This document shows, piece by piece, positions 32,939-43,659 of a DNA stretch of 46,940 bases (position 1 is the stretch's first letter; every line of letters begins with the position of its first letter). The notes under the pieces were generated by a model that made no database searches, was not told the origin of the DNA, and saw nothing but the letters and a program-made list of their open reading frames with translations. This DNA is from Clostridiales bacterium (lineage in GTDB: Bacteria > Bacillota > Clostridia > TANB77 > CAG-508). The stretch is taken from NCBI GenBank assembly GCA_015056485.1, contig SVGD01000011.1, positions 1 to 46,940 of the forward strand. The letters are read 5' to 3'. A program made the position numbers and the translations under genes.

Positions 32939-33424
32939 ATGATTGATATAAATGGAAAATTTATAATGAAATTATCATTAGATAGTATTTCAGAATATAT
33001 AGATTATTTGACCAAGTATGGAACACAAAGATTGCCAGAAATTGCAGAAAACATTGTAACTAGAGTTTCAGAAGAAGGGCTTAAAGATAATTATAAATCA
33101 ACAGTAGTTATACCAACTAAAAATTCAGGTGGAATAATTACTGGTGGAATAGAAACGAAAGCCGAGAAAGATACATACTTAGAATTTGGAACAGGATTTG
33201 TTGGTAGCGAAAACCCACATGTAGATACAATGTTAAGTCAGGCAGGGTGGAAATATGATGTTAATAAACATGGAAAAAAAGGTTGGTTATACCCAAAAGG
33301 CGATGGCACTTTTGGGTGGACCAAAGGTCATATTGCAGAGAAAAAATTTTATAATGCTATGAATAGAATGCAAGATTCTTTTCAAGAGATAGCACGAGAA
33401 GAATTTAAAAGAGGAGGTAAGTAG
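32939..33424 (+). CDS. HK97 gp10-like tail-component protein (ATG start)
   Basis: 161 residues, ATG after AAGTAGGTGATTTT. YLEFGTGFVGSENPH, then GWLYPKGDGTFGWTKGHIAEKKFYNAMNRM matches the gp10-like family (neck/tail completion). Keeps ATG among AGG neighbours; its TAG overlaps the next AGG. Confidence 0.8.
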   Translation: MIDINGKFIMKLSLDSISEYIDYLTKYGTQRLPEIAENIVTRVSEEGLKDNYKSTVVIPTKNSGGIITGGIETKAEKDTYLEFGTGFVGSENPHVDTMLSQAGWKYDVNKHGKKGWLYPKGDGTFGWTKGHIAEKKFYNAMNRMQDSFQEIAREEFKRGGK

Positions 33425-33836
33425 GGCATTATTAGATATATATGAAGAAATATTTGAATATTCAAAACAGTACATAAAAAACAGTTCAAATAATAACCCT
33501 TATGTTTTAAAAGATACTCCAGAACAAACTAATCTTTTTCCGTTAGTAATTATAAAACAAGTAGACGATCCATTAGTAGATGAAAATTTAGATAAAACAG
33601 ACCAAAAATTCAATGTGATTTTTGAAATAGAAATATATTCTAAAGATAAAGAGCTAAAAGCAAAACAAGAAATAACCAAAGAATTATCAAAATTAGTAAA
33701 TGATATTTTTGATGAACATTATGGTTTTTCTAGAAAGTCTAATATTCCTATACCTAATATTGATTTAGATGTAGATAGAAGATATATGAAATATCAGGCT
33801 AAAATAGATGAAAATAAAAGAATTTATAGGAGGTAA
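33423..33836 (+). CDS. Tail terminator/completion protein, AGG start
   Basis: 137 residues from AGG 33423 (TAGG overlap; GGAGG at 9 bases). (M)ALLDIYEEIFEYSKQYI and the beta segment FNVIFEIEIYSK match minor tail/terminator proteins. The first ATG lies at codon 65, leaving half a protein. Confidence 0.7.
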   Translation, partial: RALLDIYEEIFEYSKQYIKNSSNNNPYVLKDTPEQTNLFPLVIIKQVDDPLVDENLDKTDQKFNVIFEIEIYSKDKELKAKQEITKELSKLVNDIFDEHYGFSRKSNIPIPNIDLDVDRRYMKYQAKIDENKRIYRR

Positions 33837-33842
33837 TTTAAT

Positions 33843-34271
33843 AGGGCAGATTCAGTAGTAGCTATTAACGACCAGGGAACATTACTATATGTGAAAGGTG
33901 CATCAAAATTTGAAAAATTAATAAGTATCAAATCAGTTCCAGCAAGTGGGGCAGAAGGTGGAACAATTGAAGTAACAGAATTAGACAGCCCAGTAAAACA
34001 ATATATAGATGATAGAAAAGATACACCAAGCCAAGATTACACATATAATAGAACGGCTGAAAAATTTGATAAAGTAAAAAATATTTGTGATGGAAAACCA
34101 CACGAGTTCTTAACTGTGTTTAGTGATGGTACAGGAACATATTGTAAAGGTACAGCACAAACTTGGAAAAATGAATTTAGTGCAGGTTCTGCACAAGAAG
34201 CTACATTACATATTGTAGCAACTGAAATAGCTGATAAAACAGCTGAAGAAGTAACAGCTTTATTAGCTTAG
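33843..34271 (+). CDS. Major tail tube protein, AGG start
   Basis: 142 residues; GGAGG, 9 bases, AGG 33843 gives (M)ADSVVAINDQGTLLYVK. Beta-rich; the middle (TEKFDKVKNICDGKPHEFL pattern) and GTGTYCKGTAQTWKNEF agree with siphophage tail tubes of about 140-150 residues. Precedes the chaperone pair and tape measure. Confidence 0.7.
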   Translation, partial: RADSVVAINDQGTLLYVKGASKFEKLISIKSVPASGAEGGTIEVTELDSPVKQYIDDRKDTPSQDYTYNRTAEKFDKVKNICDGKPHEFLTVFSDGTGTYCKGTAQTWKNEFSAGSAQEATLHIVATEIADKTAEEVTALLA

Positions 34272-34297
34272 TAAAATTTTAAATGGAGGAGAGAATT

Positions 34298-34627
34298 AGG
34301 AGTAAATTAATAAAAATAGAAGTAGGAGATAAAGAATATACATTAGGCTTTCCTACTAGAAAAGATGCTAAAAGAGCAGAAGATTTAGGGTTAGACTTAG
34401 TAAATAATGGAGGAAAACTTATAACATTAAATGATAAGATTTTCTATACAGGATTACTAGCGAAGCACCCAAGTATTACAGAATATGAGGCGGAAAAAAT
34501 ATTAGAACAATATAGGGCTGAAAATGGTGATACAGATGAGGTTATAAATTTTCTAGTAGGTCAATATATGGCTTTTATGAGATCCCCAGATGGAAAGAAG
34601 AAAAAAGCGAAAATATTGGAGATGTAG
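34298..34627 (+). CDS. Tail assembly chaperone (gpG-like), AGG start
   Basis: 109 residues; AGG 34298 is 8 bases after GGAGG, giving (M)SKLIKIEVGDKEYTLGF. The ATG at 34283 lies before that site. Standard tail-chaperone sequence ahead of the tape measure. A run G AAA AAA GCG (34600-34609) near the end is a candidate -1 slip site that would fuse it to the downstream frame. Confidence 0.75.
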   Translation, partial: RSKLIKIEVGDKEYTLGFPTRKDAKRAEDLGLDLVNNGGKLITLNDKIFYTGLLAKHPSITEYEAEKILEQYRAENGDTDEVINFLVGQYMAFMRSPDGKKKKAKILEM

Positions 34628-35050
34628 ATAATTCAGAAGCCAATGGGGAACAAAAAGAATTTAAAAATTTAACTGAGTTCTTTTATGACTATCTACTACC
34701 ATTAGCAATAACATTTCGGTATGTCTAGTAAAGAATTTTGGGAAGATGAACCCAATCTCTTGTGGGCATACCGAAAATCGTATATGGAGAAAATAAAAAT
34801 AGAAAAAGAAATAGATAATGTAAATGCTTGGTTAATAGGTTTATATATATACGATGGAGTTAATAAGGCTTTATATAATAATTTTGGAAGAAAAGAAAGT
34901 CAACCTGTTCTTTCATATATGGAAAAACCAATTGATTTCAACGAAAAACCTAAAACACAAGAAGAAATTGAAAGAGAGAATATATTAAAAGTAGAAGAAC
35001 AAATAAGAGAACGAAATAAACAAATAAAGGAAATGTTAAAGAATAAGTAG
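34606..35050 (+). CDS. Tail chaperone extension (gpGT-like) needing -1 then a CGGT +1 site
   Basis: After a -1 shift at 34600-34606 the frame reads SENIGDVDNSE and on to LLPLAITF, then hits CGG T (34717-34720) and would stop at TAG. Reading CGGT as one residue gives ITF[G]MSSKEFWEDEP, the conserved (Y/F)GMSxxEFW motif of distal chaperone domains, continuing to 35050. The ATG at 34721 alone would give only the distal part. Two recoding events in one gene are unusual. Confidence 0.75.
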
Positions 35051-35059
35051 GTGAAATAA

Positions 35060-38000
35060 AGGGCTGATTATCAGGTTGGAACATTAGAAAATAAAGTAGA
35101 GATAGAAATAAATGGTGCTGTAAGTTCAATAAGAAATTTAATTGGTTCTTTAAATTCTTTACAAGAAGCATTAAATGGAACAATAAGTTCTACTGCTAAT
35201 AACAAATTAAAACAAAATATTGATAGTTCAACTCAAAATATAAGAAGCTTAAAAAAAGCTTTAAATTTTGGTGGAATAGTTTATGGAATAAGAAAACTAG
35301 GAACAGCAATTGGAACAGTAGCACAGGCAAATATTGATATGATAGAAACAAACAATTTGTTTGAAGTATCAATGGGAAAAGTTGTTGATGAATATGGAAA
35401 TTTAGATGTTACAGCAAGTGAATATTATACAAAGGCAATTAATTTTCAAAATGAAATGAATGAAAAGCTTTTAACAAATAAAGCAGAGTTAAAGAAATAT
35501 CAAGCTATGTATTTTTCAATGCTTAAATCTCAGGGAATAGATAAGTCATCATCTTATTTTATGTCAGAAAATTTAACAAAAGCAGGTTATGATATAGCAT
35601 CTTTATATAATTTAGATGTAAGTGATGCTATGGCTAAAATAAAATCAGGACTTGCTGGTCAAGTAGAATCATTAAGAAAAATAGGTATAGATGTTTCAGA
35701 AAGTGCTTTGAAAAAAGTTTTAGATGAAGCTGGAATTGAAAGAAGTGTACAACAACTTTCTTATGCAGAGAAAGAAATTGCTAGATACATTTCAATAGTA
35801 GACCAAGCTAAAATGGCACAGGGAGACTTTGCAAAAACATTTGAACAACCAGCTAACCAAATAAGAGTATTTAAGAATCAGTTATTAGAATTAAAACAAA
35901 TAGCAGGTTCATTTATTACTAATGCTTTTGGTGGAATTATAGTAGCTGCCAATGGAATAATAATGGCAATAAAAGAAATTTTGAAAGCTATTGCTATATT
36001 ATTTAATTGGGATTTAGAATCAGGAGGTGCTGATTTAAGTTCATCAGTTGGAGTAGAAGATTTAACATCTGGCTTAGGTGGTGCTACTAAAAAAGCTAAA
36101 GAATTGAAAAAACAATTAATGGGCTTTGATGAAATTAATAATATTAGTAAACCAACTAATACATCAGCTGGTGGATCTGGTGGAGTTGCTACAGGAATTG
36201 ATGATAAATTATTAAAAAGTTTAAAAGAATGGGATAACAAGATGAGTAGTATTTCTAGTAAAGCAAAAGAAATACGAGATTCAATATTAGAATGGCTAGG
36301 ACTATCTGATGGTATTCCAAAAACTTTTGAAGAATGGTGGAAAAAACTAGGTGCTATTCAAAAAACTATTATTACTATTAGTGCTATAATTGCTGGAATA
36401 TTTGTTATAGGAAAAATAACTAAATTAGTTAATTGGATTACAACTTTAATCACAATATTAAAAACTGGACAGGGTGCAACTACAACTTTTGGCTATGGCT
36501 TACAAACAATAGGAAAAATTGCTGGAGGTGTAAAAACTGGTTTTTCAGTTTTGGTTGAGTGGGGTAAAAAAGCTGTAACACAATATGGTCTTTTTAGAGA
36601 GGCTGGTTTTGGTGTAATGGAATCATTACAATTAACAAACGGCTATTTAGGTGCAACAAATCAGGGATTTCTTTCGATAATTCCAACAACAGCAAGAGTA
36701 ATAGGAGGTCTAACAGGTTTAGTAGCATCAAGTGCTTTAACATATACATCTATGCAAGATTTAGAAAGTGGAACTATAACGGCAGAAGAAGGACTTTTAA
36801 AATTAGCAGGTGGACTAGCAGGGGCAGCTGCTAGTGGTGCTGTATTAGGTTCTGTAATACCACGGAGTAGGAACTGCTATTGGTGCTGTAACAGGTTTAG
36901 TTGTAGCAGGAACAACGGCACTTGTAGGTTATATAACTTGTACAGAAGAAGTTAAAGATGATTTTAATACTATTGGAGAAAGTGCAAATAATTTTATAAC
37001 AGGAATAGAAAGTGCAAATTCACATTTAAGTAGTTTTAATATTACATTATTTGCATCAGCAGAAGAACAAAGAAAATTACAAACTAACATGGACGAGATA
37101 CAATCTGCTATAACAACTATATGTAAAACGGCATCAGATGAAAGAAGAAGTTTAACAGAAACAGAAATTGAAAGATTAGATAAATACTTTGAAAAATTAA
37201 GAGAATTAAAAGATAGAGAAATTGAAATTCAAAATCAAATATCAAAAGCAATTACTCAACAAGCTAGAACTAATGCAGAGACATTTAAAGGTTCTCTTGA
37301 TGAATATAAAATTCAATCGCAAGAATGGATTAAAACAGCAGAAGAACAATCAGAAAAAACGATTGAAATTATAAAAGAAGGTACTATTGAAGAAATTGCT
37401 TTGTTAAATCAAAGATATGGCGATAGTGCAAATATGCAAAATGAGGCTTATGCAAAAGAATATGAAAAAATCATAAGTCAAAGAGATTTAAAAATTGAAC
37501 AGGCACAAGATGAAGTTGCAAAAGTAAATGAAGCTTATGCAAAAGGGTATCTAGAAAGAAGTAAAACTAACGAAGGTTTTTATAAAACATTAACTGAATA
37601 TCAAGAAAAACAAAGAAAACTAGAAGAAGGACATTTATCACAAATAGAAAAAATTAAAAATGGAGAATTATGGTATGTTACAAATACATACCAAGCTATA
37701 CAAAGTGAAAATAGCACATTTGCTTTTCATCAAAAAGAAACTTGGAAAGAAATGTATAAGAATATGTCTGATGAACAAGCTAGTGAACTTGGTATTTGGT
37801 TAGCGATGGTATCTCAAACTGAAATGTATGGTGGAGAAATAAGCGAAGAAACAAAAGAGCTTGTTGATTCATTAATGGATAGCTATGATAGTATGCCAAA
37901 AGGAACTAAAAAAGCTATGGAAAATGCTATGAAACCAATGTTAGATGAAATGGAAAAGAAAGAACCATCATTATTTAAGAAAGCAAGTAATATAGCAAAT

Positions 38001-38480
38001 GGAATATTAAATAGATTAAAGACAGCTTTCGATATACATTCTCCATCTAGAAAAACAAGAGAAATATTTAGAAATGTAATGTATGGAATGGAAGAAGGTA
38101 TAGATGAAGAAGAAAATGGTATTTTAAAAGCAACTAGCGATTTCTCTAAAAAGATACTATCAAATTTAAATATTTCAGATAAATTAAAAAATATAAATGA
38201 TGGAATAAAAATTAATACTAGAGATATGAAAATAGATACAACACAATATGTAGATTATAGTTCAATAAAAGGCAAGATAAATACTCAAATAAACACATCA
38301 ATAAATAACAACTTAATAAACGGAATAATAAATGCAATAAAACAGGGAATTGTAGAATCAGACTTTAATGTGAATATTGAAGCTAAAACTGAAGAAGGGG
38401 TAATTGTAAGAAAAGCTACAGAAGGTTTTAAAGAATATGTAATGCAAACAGGTGAATTACCATTTCCTGTTCCAGTATAG
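35060..38480 (+). CDS. Tape measure protein, AGG start and CGGA +1 site
   Basis: 1139 residues after recoding. AGG 35060 after TAGGTGAAATAA gives (M)ADYQVGTLENKVEIEI, typical of tape measures. The frame breaks at GTA ATA CCA CGG AGT (36863); CGGA as one residue gives VIP[G]VGTAIGAVTGLVVAG, a glycine-rich hydrophobic segment expected in this family. Repetitive coiled coils follow (37090-37660), then FDIHSPSRKTREIF, a common late tape-measure motif. Sets tail length. Confidence 0.88.
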
Positions 38481-38491
38481 GAGGCAACAAT

Positions 38492-38869
38492 AGGTATGTA
38501 AACGATATTATAAAAATAGATGGAATTGATATAAGTAAATACTTAAAAGATGAAGGTTATGAAGTTGAAGAGTATGATTTAAGTTATGATAGTGGAAGAA
38601 ATGCAAAGGGTTATATGCACTATAACCCTATTGCAACAAAAATAAAAATAATTCTACATACTAGACATCTTACACAAGAAGAATTTGTCGAATTTTATTC
38701 TGCTATAAGGACTTTAAAACAATATTCGGTAGAGTTCTACAATCCATATACGGCTGAGATACAGACAGCAAATTGTTATAGAGGCGATAGAAAAATAGTT
38801 ATGAAATGGAATAGAGTAGATAAAGGGATTTTATATAATCCAATAGATATAAGTTTAATAGAATTATAG
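38492..38869 (+). CDS. Tail protein (distal tail region), AGG start
   Basis: 125 residues; GGAGG, 7 bases, AGG 38492 gives (M)YVNDIIKIDGIDISKYL. Size and place between tape measure and the large tail protein fit the small tail proteins of DUF6711 type. The first ATG is at codon 40. Confidence 0.65.
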   Translation, partial: RYVNDIIKIDGIDISKYLKDEGYEVEEYDLSYDSGRNAKGYMHYNPIATKIKIILHTRHLTQEEFVEFYSAIRTLKQYSVEFYNPYTAEIQTANCYRGDRKIVMKWNRVDKGILYNPIDISLIEL

Positions 38870-38877
38870 GTGATAAT

Positions 38878-40851
38878 AGGTACGATGTAAGTGAAGAATT
38901 TAGAACAAGTTGTAAATCTAATGTAGGAACAAATAGAAAAGCAAGAATACATGTCGTTGAAGATAATATAGATATTCTTGGTGAAGATTATGGCGATCCA
39001 TTAATAGATTTTACTATAGAAGATAATTGCTATGTAAACGATAATTTTATTGGAACAACAGTATCTAAGAAAATAACAGTTAATTTATTAAATTCTAACA
39101 ATGAAATAAATCTAGAAAATAAAAATATAGAAGTTTATGTAGGGGTTGGAGAAGAATATATACCTTATGGAACATATTTAATTCAAAGTTTAGAAAATAA
39201 AGAAGTTCAAGAAAAAACAAATTTTGTTGGATATGATTATATGATTAAGTTTAACAAGATTTATGAAGATAATAATACATACCCTATAACATTAAAACAA
39301 TACTTAATAAATCTATGTACACAGGTTGGTTTAGAACTTGGTTCTGAAAATATAGTAAATGAAGATTATTTAGTAAAAGGAAACCCATTTACTAATAATG
39401 AAGATTGTAAGACAGTATTGGGTGCTATAGCACAAATTTGTGGTGGATTTGCTAAGATAGGTAGAAATAATAAGGTTTATATTGTAAATCTAGAAAAAAA
39501 TTCAAGTTTAGAAAATATAGATGGAAACAATTATAATGATTCGTTTTCAAAAAATAGTGTTTTTGGAAAAGTTAATTCATTAATTATAAGACTTAGTGAT
39601 ATTGAAGGAGAAAACACAGTAAGAGAAGATGCTGAAAGTATAATTGAAAATGGACTTACAGAAATTACAATTGCAGATAATTATATTTTAACAAATAAAG
39701 AAGAAAGAGAATTAGTAATAGATGCTATATGGGAAAAGGTAAAAGATATAGAATATTTACCATTTAATACAGAATATTATGGTTTCCCATATTTAGATGT
39801 AGGAGATAAGATAAATATTTTAGACAATCAAGATGTATCATACCAATCATATATTTTAAATCACACATTTCATTTTAATGGTGCTTTTTCTGGAAATATA
39901 GAAACAAAAGCATTAAATAAGACACAAACGGCATATAAAAACACAGTAAATTTAAAAAATAAATTTAAAAAGGTTGAGTATATAGTAAATAAACAGGAAG
40001 GAACAATTACTCAACTTACAGAAGAAAGTAATGAACACGGATATAAGCTAACACAGGTTGAACAAGATATTAATGGAATAAAAACTGAAATAAAAGATAC
40101 CACTGATGAAATACAAGATAAACTTACAACTATAGAAGAAACAATAGATGGACTTATTACTAATAAAACTGTAACAGGTGGTCAAAACTTAATAAAAAAT
40201 TCAGTTGGTTATTTTGAAAATGATTATTGGCAGATAAACGAAGATACAGAAGGAAATGTTATTAGAAATACAAGTTCAGATGTAAAACAAAATAGTATTT
40301 CAGGTAGTGCTTTAGAATTAAAAAAGGAAACTATATATCAAAATATTACTGAAATAAAGAATGGCGAATATTACTTATCTTTTATGTATAAAAAAACAAA
40401 TAGCGCAGCAATAGCTAATTTAAAAATTAATGATTTAGAAATAGAACTTAACGAGCTTAATTGGAGTGAAATAGAAAGAATAATAGAAGTTAATTCTAAT
40501 GCAATAAAAATAGAAATAACAACTGATATAGATAATTCTGTTTTGATAACTGACTTGATGCTTGCAGAAGGAAACATAAAAACAAGTTGGACTCAAAATG
40601 CGAATGAAAGTTACACAGATACAGTACAAATTGGAAAAGGTGTAAGAATAAGGTCAACAGGGTCAGATACTGAACTTAGTGCTGAATCTGATGGTGTTAG
40701 TATTAAAAATACTGAAACATCTGAAAAGGTTGCTGAATTTACAAAGTATGGAACGGAAACTCAGGAGTTAATAGTTCATAAAAATGTAAAAATATCAGAG
40801 ATGCTATTAATACAAAAAATTGGAGACCAAGTTTGGTTTTGTAGTATGTAG
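38878..40851 (+). CDS. Large tail/baseplate protein (tail endopeptidase-like), AGG start
   Basis: 657 residues; AGG 38878 after ATAGGTGATAAT gives (M)YDVSEEFRTSCKSN. The N-terminal half resembles the Dit/Tal hub of siphophages (DYMIKFNKIYEDNNTYPITL, FGKVNSLIIRLSD, PYLDVGDKINI); the second half carries a coiled linker and a carbohydrate-binding-like beta domain. Starting at the first ATG would remove 121 residues. Confidence 0.7.
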   Translation, partial: RYDVSEEFRTSCKSNVGTNRKARIHVVEDNIDILGEDYGDPLIDFTIEDNCYVNDNFIGTTVSKKITVNLLNSNNEINLENKNIEVYVGVGEEYIPYGTYLIQSLENKEVQEKTNFVGYDYMIKFNKIYEDNNTYPITLKQYLINLCTQVGLELGSENIVNEDYLVKGNPFTNNEDCKTVLGAIAQICGGFAKIGRNNKVYIVNLEKNSSLENIDGNNYNDSFSKNSVFGKVNSLIIRLSDIEGENTVREDAESIIENGLTEITIADNYILTNKEERELVIDAIWEKVKDIEYLPFNTEYYGFPYLDVGDKINILDNQDVSYQSYILNHTFHFNGAFSGNIETKALNKTQTAYKNTVNLKNKFKKVEYIVNKQEGTITQLTEESNEHGYKLTQVEQDINGIKTEIKDTTDEIQDKLTTIEETIDGLITNKTVTGGQNLIKNSVGYFENDYWQINEDTEGNVIRNTSSDVKQNSISGSALELKKETIYQNITEIKNGEYYLSFMYKKTNSAAIANLKINDLEIELNELNWSEIERIIEVNSNAIKIEITTDIDNSVLITDLMLAEGNIKTSWTQNANESYTDTVQIGKGVRIRSTGSDTELSAESDGVSIKNTETSEKVAEFTKYGTETQELIVHKNVKISEMLLIQKIGDQVWFCSM

Positions 40852-40865
40852 GAGGAAGAAAAAAT

Positions 40866-43646
40866 AGGGCTTATACGTATGGAAGTGTAACGAATTGTAA
40901 GGTAAGAAACGGACAAACAAGAAAAGAATATGAACTGAGATTGGGATATCAAGTAAATAGTCAAGATATTGCAACAAATACTTCAAGTGTAACATTAAAG
41001 TTAGAATGTAGGTCAATAAATTCATCTTATGCAACATATAACTCTACCAAAGGTTTGACTTCAATAATAGATGGAACAACAGTAAAAAATAACAAACCTG
41101 TAGATATGAGAAGTACAAATACTTGGCAGAACTTTGGTGAAAAAACAATTACAGTAACACATAATACTGATGGTACATATTCAGCTAGTAAGTCAGGATC
41201 TTTCACTTGTACAGCAGGTACATCTGATTATTCTTTGACTTCTGGTTCTGCAAGTGTAACAGTAGCACCAGCAACAATACCACGTTATGCAACTTCAAAT
41301 CAAAGTTTGGCAAGTAGAACAAGTGCAAGTATAACAATGAATTGGAGTTCAGATAGTACTTGCGATTGGATTTGGTATTCAAAAGATGGTGGTTCTAATT
41401 GGACAGGAATAGATGTAGCTGACGGAACTTCTGGAAGTTATACAATAAGTGGGTTAGGTGCAAATACTACTTATAATATAAAAACAAGAGTTAGAAGAAA
41501 AGATAGTCAATTAACAACTGATTCGGCAACTTTAAGTGTTACAACTCATGCAACAACAATTCCAACGATAGCATTATCTAGTAAAACAGTAAATTCTATA
41601 ACAGTAACCTCAGGGTGTAACGTAGCAGTTTCTAGTACTCAATATAGAATAAAAGTAAATGGTGGAAGCTATGGTGCTTATCAATCAAGTGCTACTTTTA
41701 GTGGGTTATCTCCTAATACTACTTATGTTATAGAAGTATACAAAGTGGGTTCTGCGAGTGGAGAAAGTGGAACAGCAACAATTAGTATTGCTACTTATCA
41801 AATTGCAACTATAACATCTGCACCTAATATTAATATAGGTCAAAACCCAACAATAACATTTAGCAATCCTAGTGGGCAGAAAATATATGTTTATTTAGAA
41901 AATATAGTAAATGGAAGTAGAGAAAGTTCATTTACGGCTGATGAAGTAGTAACAGGAAAAACAAGTCATACTTTTTATCCAACGGCTAGTACAATGTATG
42001 CAAAGATTCCTAATTCTAATAAAGGATATATGCGATATTGTTTAGTAACAGTGTGTAATGGAATGAATTATTGGAGTACAGTTGATAGAGAATATTATGT
42101 AACAAATTCAAATCCAATATTCTCAAACTTTGATTATGAAGATACCAATTCGACAATTGTTGCATTAACAGGAAATAAACAAATATTAATTTCTGGTTAT
42201 TCTAATGTTAAAGCAAAAATATCAACAAGTAATAAAGCAGTAGGAAATAATAGTGCAACAATAAAAACATATAGATTAGCTGTTGGAAATTTAACTAAAG
42301 ATGCTAATTATAGTTCAAGTGCAGAAGTAAGTATGGAAGTTTCAAAAGTAACAAATGCAACAATTTCAGTAAGTACAATAGATAGTAGAGGTAATAGTAC
42401 TACTGTTACAAAAATAGCTACAATGAAAAACTATACTAAACCTGTAATAACAAAAGTTGGAACAAGTCGTAGTGAAAATGGAGTAGGCGAAAAAGTAACT
42501 TTAACTTTTGAAGGTACCTGGTGGAATGATAGTTTTGGAAGTGTAACAAATTCAATAAAAAGTATTAAGTACTATTATAAAACTACTACATCTAATACAT
42601 ATACAACTGGAGCAACAACTTTAACTTACAATGTAAATGCAGGAAAATTTAGTGGTGGTTTAGTGATTGAAGGTCCAACAAGTAACAAAGGATTTGATGT
42701 GTCAACGGCATATCATATAAAACTAATAGTTACAGACCAATTAGAAACATCTACTGAATATATAATAACTTTAGGAAGCGGAACACCAGCAATTGCTATA
42801 TATGGAAGTAAAGTAGCAATTGGTCAAAAATACGATACAGCACTAGGAGGAACATTACAAGTTGATGGAGAAATTTTGGGTTCTGGTTTACCTGTTGGAA
42901 GTGTTTTTCAGTTTGCTAGTGATAATGTTCCAAATAAATTTTTACTATGTAACGGACAAGCTGTTTCAAGAACAACCTATAGTCAATTGTTTGCTGTAAT
43001 AGGAACAACTTATGGGGCAGGAGATGGGAGTTCTACATTCAATGTTCCAAATTTAAAGACAAGAGTTCCTGTAGGAAAAGATTCAAGCAATACATCTTTT
43101 TCATCATTAGGAAAAACAGGTGGTTCGGCAACACATACTTTATCAACAAACGAAATGCCAAGTCATACTCATACATTTACTGGTTCTGGGCATACTCATA
43201 CATTGAATGGTCACGTTCACTCTGTTGGGGCACACGCACATGGTTTAAATGGGCATACTCATAGTATACCTGTACTATGGGGAACGGCAGCAAGTGCTGG
43301 GGCACACGAACATAGTATAAGATACAAAGGTTTTTCAGGAATGAATCAATCAACAGGTGGTTATATGGTTTTAAGAAGAAATGATTCAGCAGATAGTTAT
43401 GATGGAACTGATGGAAATGGTGCTATTTCTGCTGGGGCACATACACATAGTGTAAGTACTAATGCTTCAACTACTGGAGGAAATAGTGGTTCAACAGCTA
43501 ATAGTGGTGCTTTTAATACAGGTGGGAATAGTGGAAATACTTCAAGTACAACACAGGGTGGTTCAAACTCAAATACTGGTGGTAGTGGATCACACAACAA
43601 CTTACAACCATATTTAGTTATAAATTACATAATAAAAGCAAAGTAG
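40866..43646 (+). CDS. Tail fibre with repeats and collagen-free collar domain, AGG start
   Basis: 926 residues; GGAGG, 10 bases, AGG 40866 gives (M)AYTYGSVTNCKVRNGQ. Fibronectin-like beta repeats (residues about 130-330), then a phage tail-collar domain (GSVFQFASDNVPNKFLLCNG; YGAGDGSSTFNVPNLK), and a His/Gly/Ser-rich C-terminus with repeated HTH units that often bind iron in trimeric fibres. Receptor binding is inferred. Confidence 0.82.
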   Translation, partial: RAYTYGSVTNCKVRNGQTRKEYELRLGYQVNSQDIATNTSSVTLKLECRSINSSYATYNSTKGLTSIIDGTTVKNNKPVDMRSTNTWQNFGEKTITVTHNTDGTYSASKSGSFTCTAGTSDYSLTSGSASVTVAPATIPRYATSNQSLASRTSASITMNWSSDSTCDWIWYSKDGGSNWTGIDVADGTSGSYTISGLGANTTYNIKTRVRRKDSQLTTDSATLSVTTHATTIPTIALSSKTVNSITVTSGCNVAVSSTQYRIKVNGGSYGAYQSSATFSGLSPNTTYVIEVYKVGSASGESGTATISIATYQIATITSAPNINIGQNPTITFSNPSGQKIYVYLENIVNGSRESSFTADEVVTGKTSHTFYPTASTMYAKIPNSNKGYMRYCLVTVCNGMNYWSTVDREYYVTNSNPIFSNFDYEDTNSTIVALTGNKQILISGYSNVKAKISTSNKAVGNNSATIKTYRLAVGNLTKDANYSSSAEVSMEVSKVTNATISVSTIDSRGNSTTVTKIATMKNYTKPVITKVGTSRSENGVGEKVTLTFEGTWWNDSFGSVTNSIKSIKYYYKTTTSNTYTTGATTLTYNVNAGKFSGGLVIEGPTSNKGFDVSTAYHIKLIVTDQLETSTEYIITLGSGTPAIAIYGSKVAIGQKYDTALGGTLQVDGEILGSGLPVGSVFQFASDNVPNKFLLCNGQAVSRTTYSQLFAVIGTTYGAGDGSSTFNVPNLKTRVPVGKDSSNTSFSSLGKTGGSATHTLSTNEMPSHTHTFTGSGHTHTLNGHVHSVGAHAHGLNGHTHSIPVLWGTAASAGAHEHSIRYKGFSGMNQSTGGYMVLRRNDSADSYDGTDGNGAISAGAHTHSVSTNASTTGGNSGSTANSGAFNTGGNSGNTSSTTQGGSNSNTGGSGSHNNLQPYLVINYIIKAK

Positions 43647-43659
43647 GGAGAGGTGAAAA

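Noticed and set aside
34283..34285. ATG 34283 as start of the tail chaperone
   Set aside because: It is itself part of the ATGGAGGAGAG ribosome-binding segment; AGG 34298 has the correct spacing and N-terminus.
10093..36866. Treating the five CGG frame breaks as sequencing errors or pseudogenes
   Set aside because: All five are an extra C directly before GG(A/T), all are in genes a phage needs, and the frames on both sides remain open and motif-rich. Random errors or decay would not choose one tetranucleotide.
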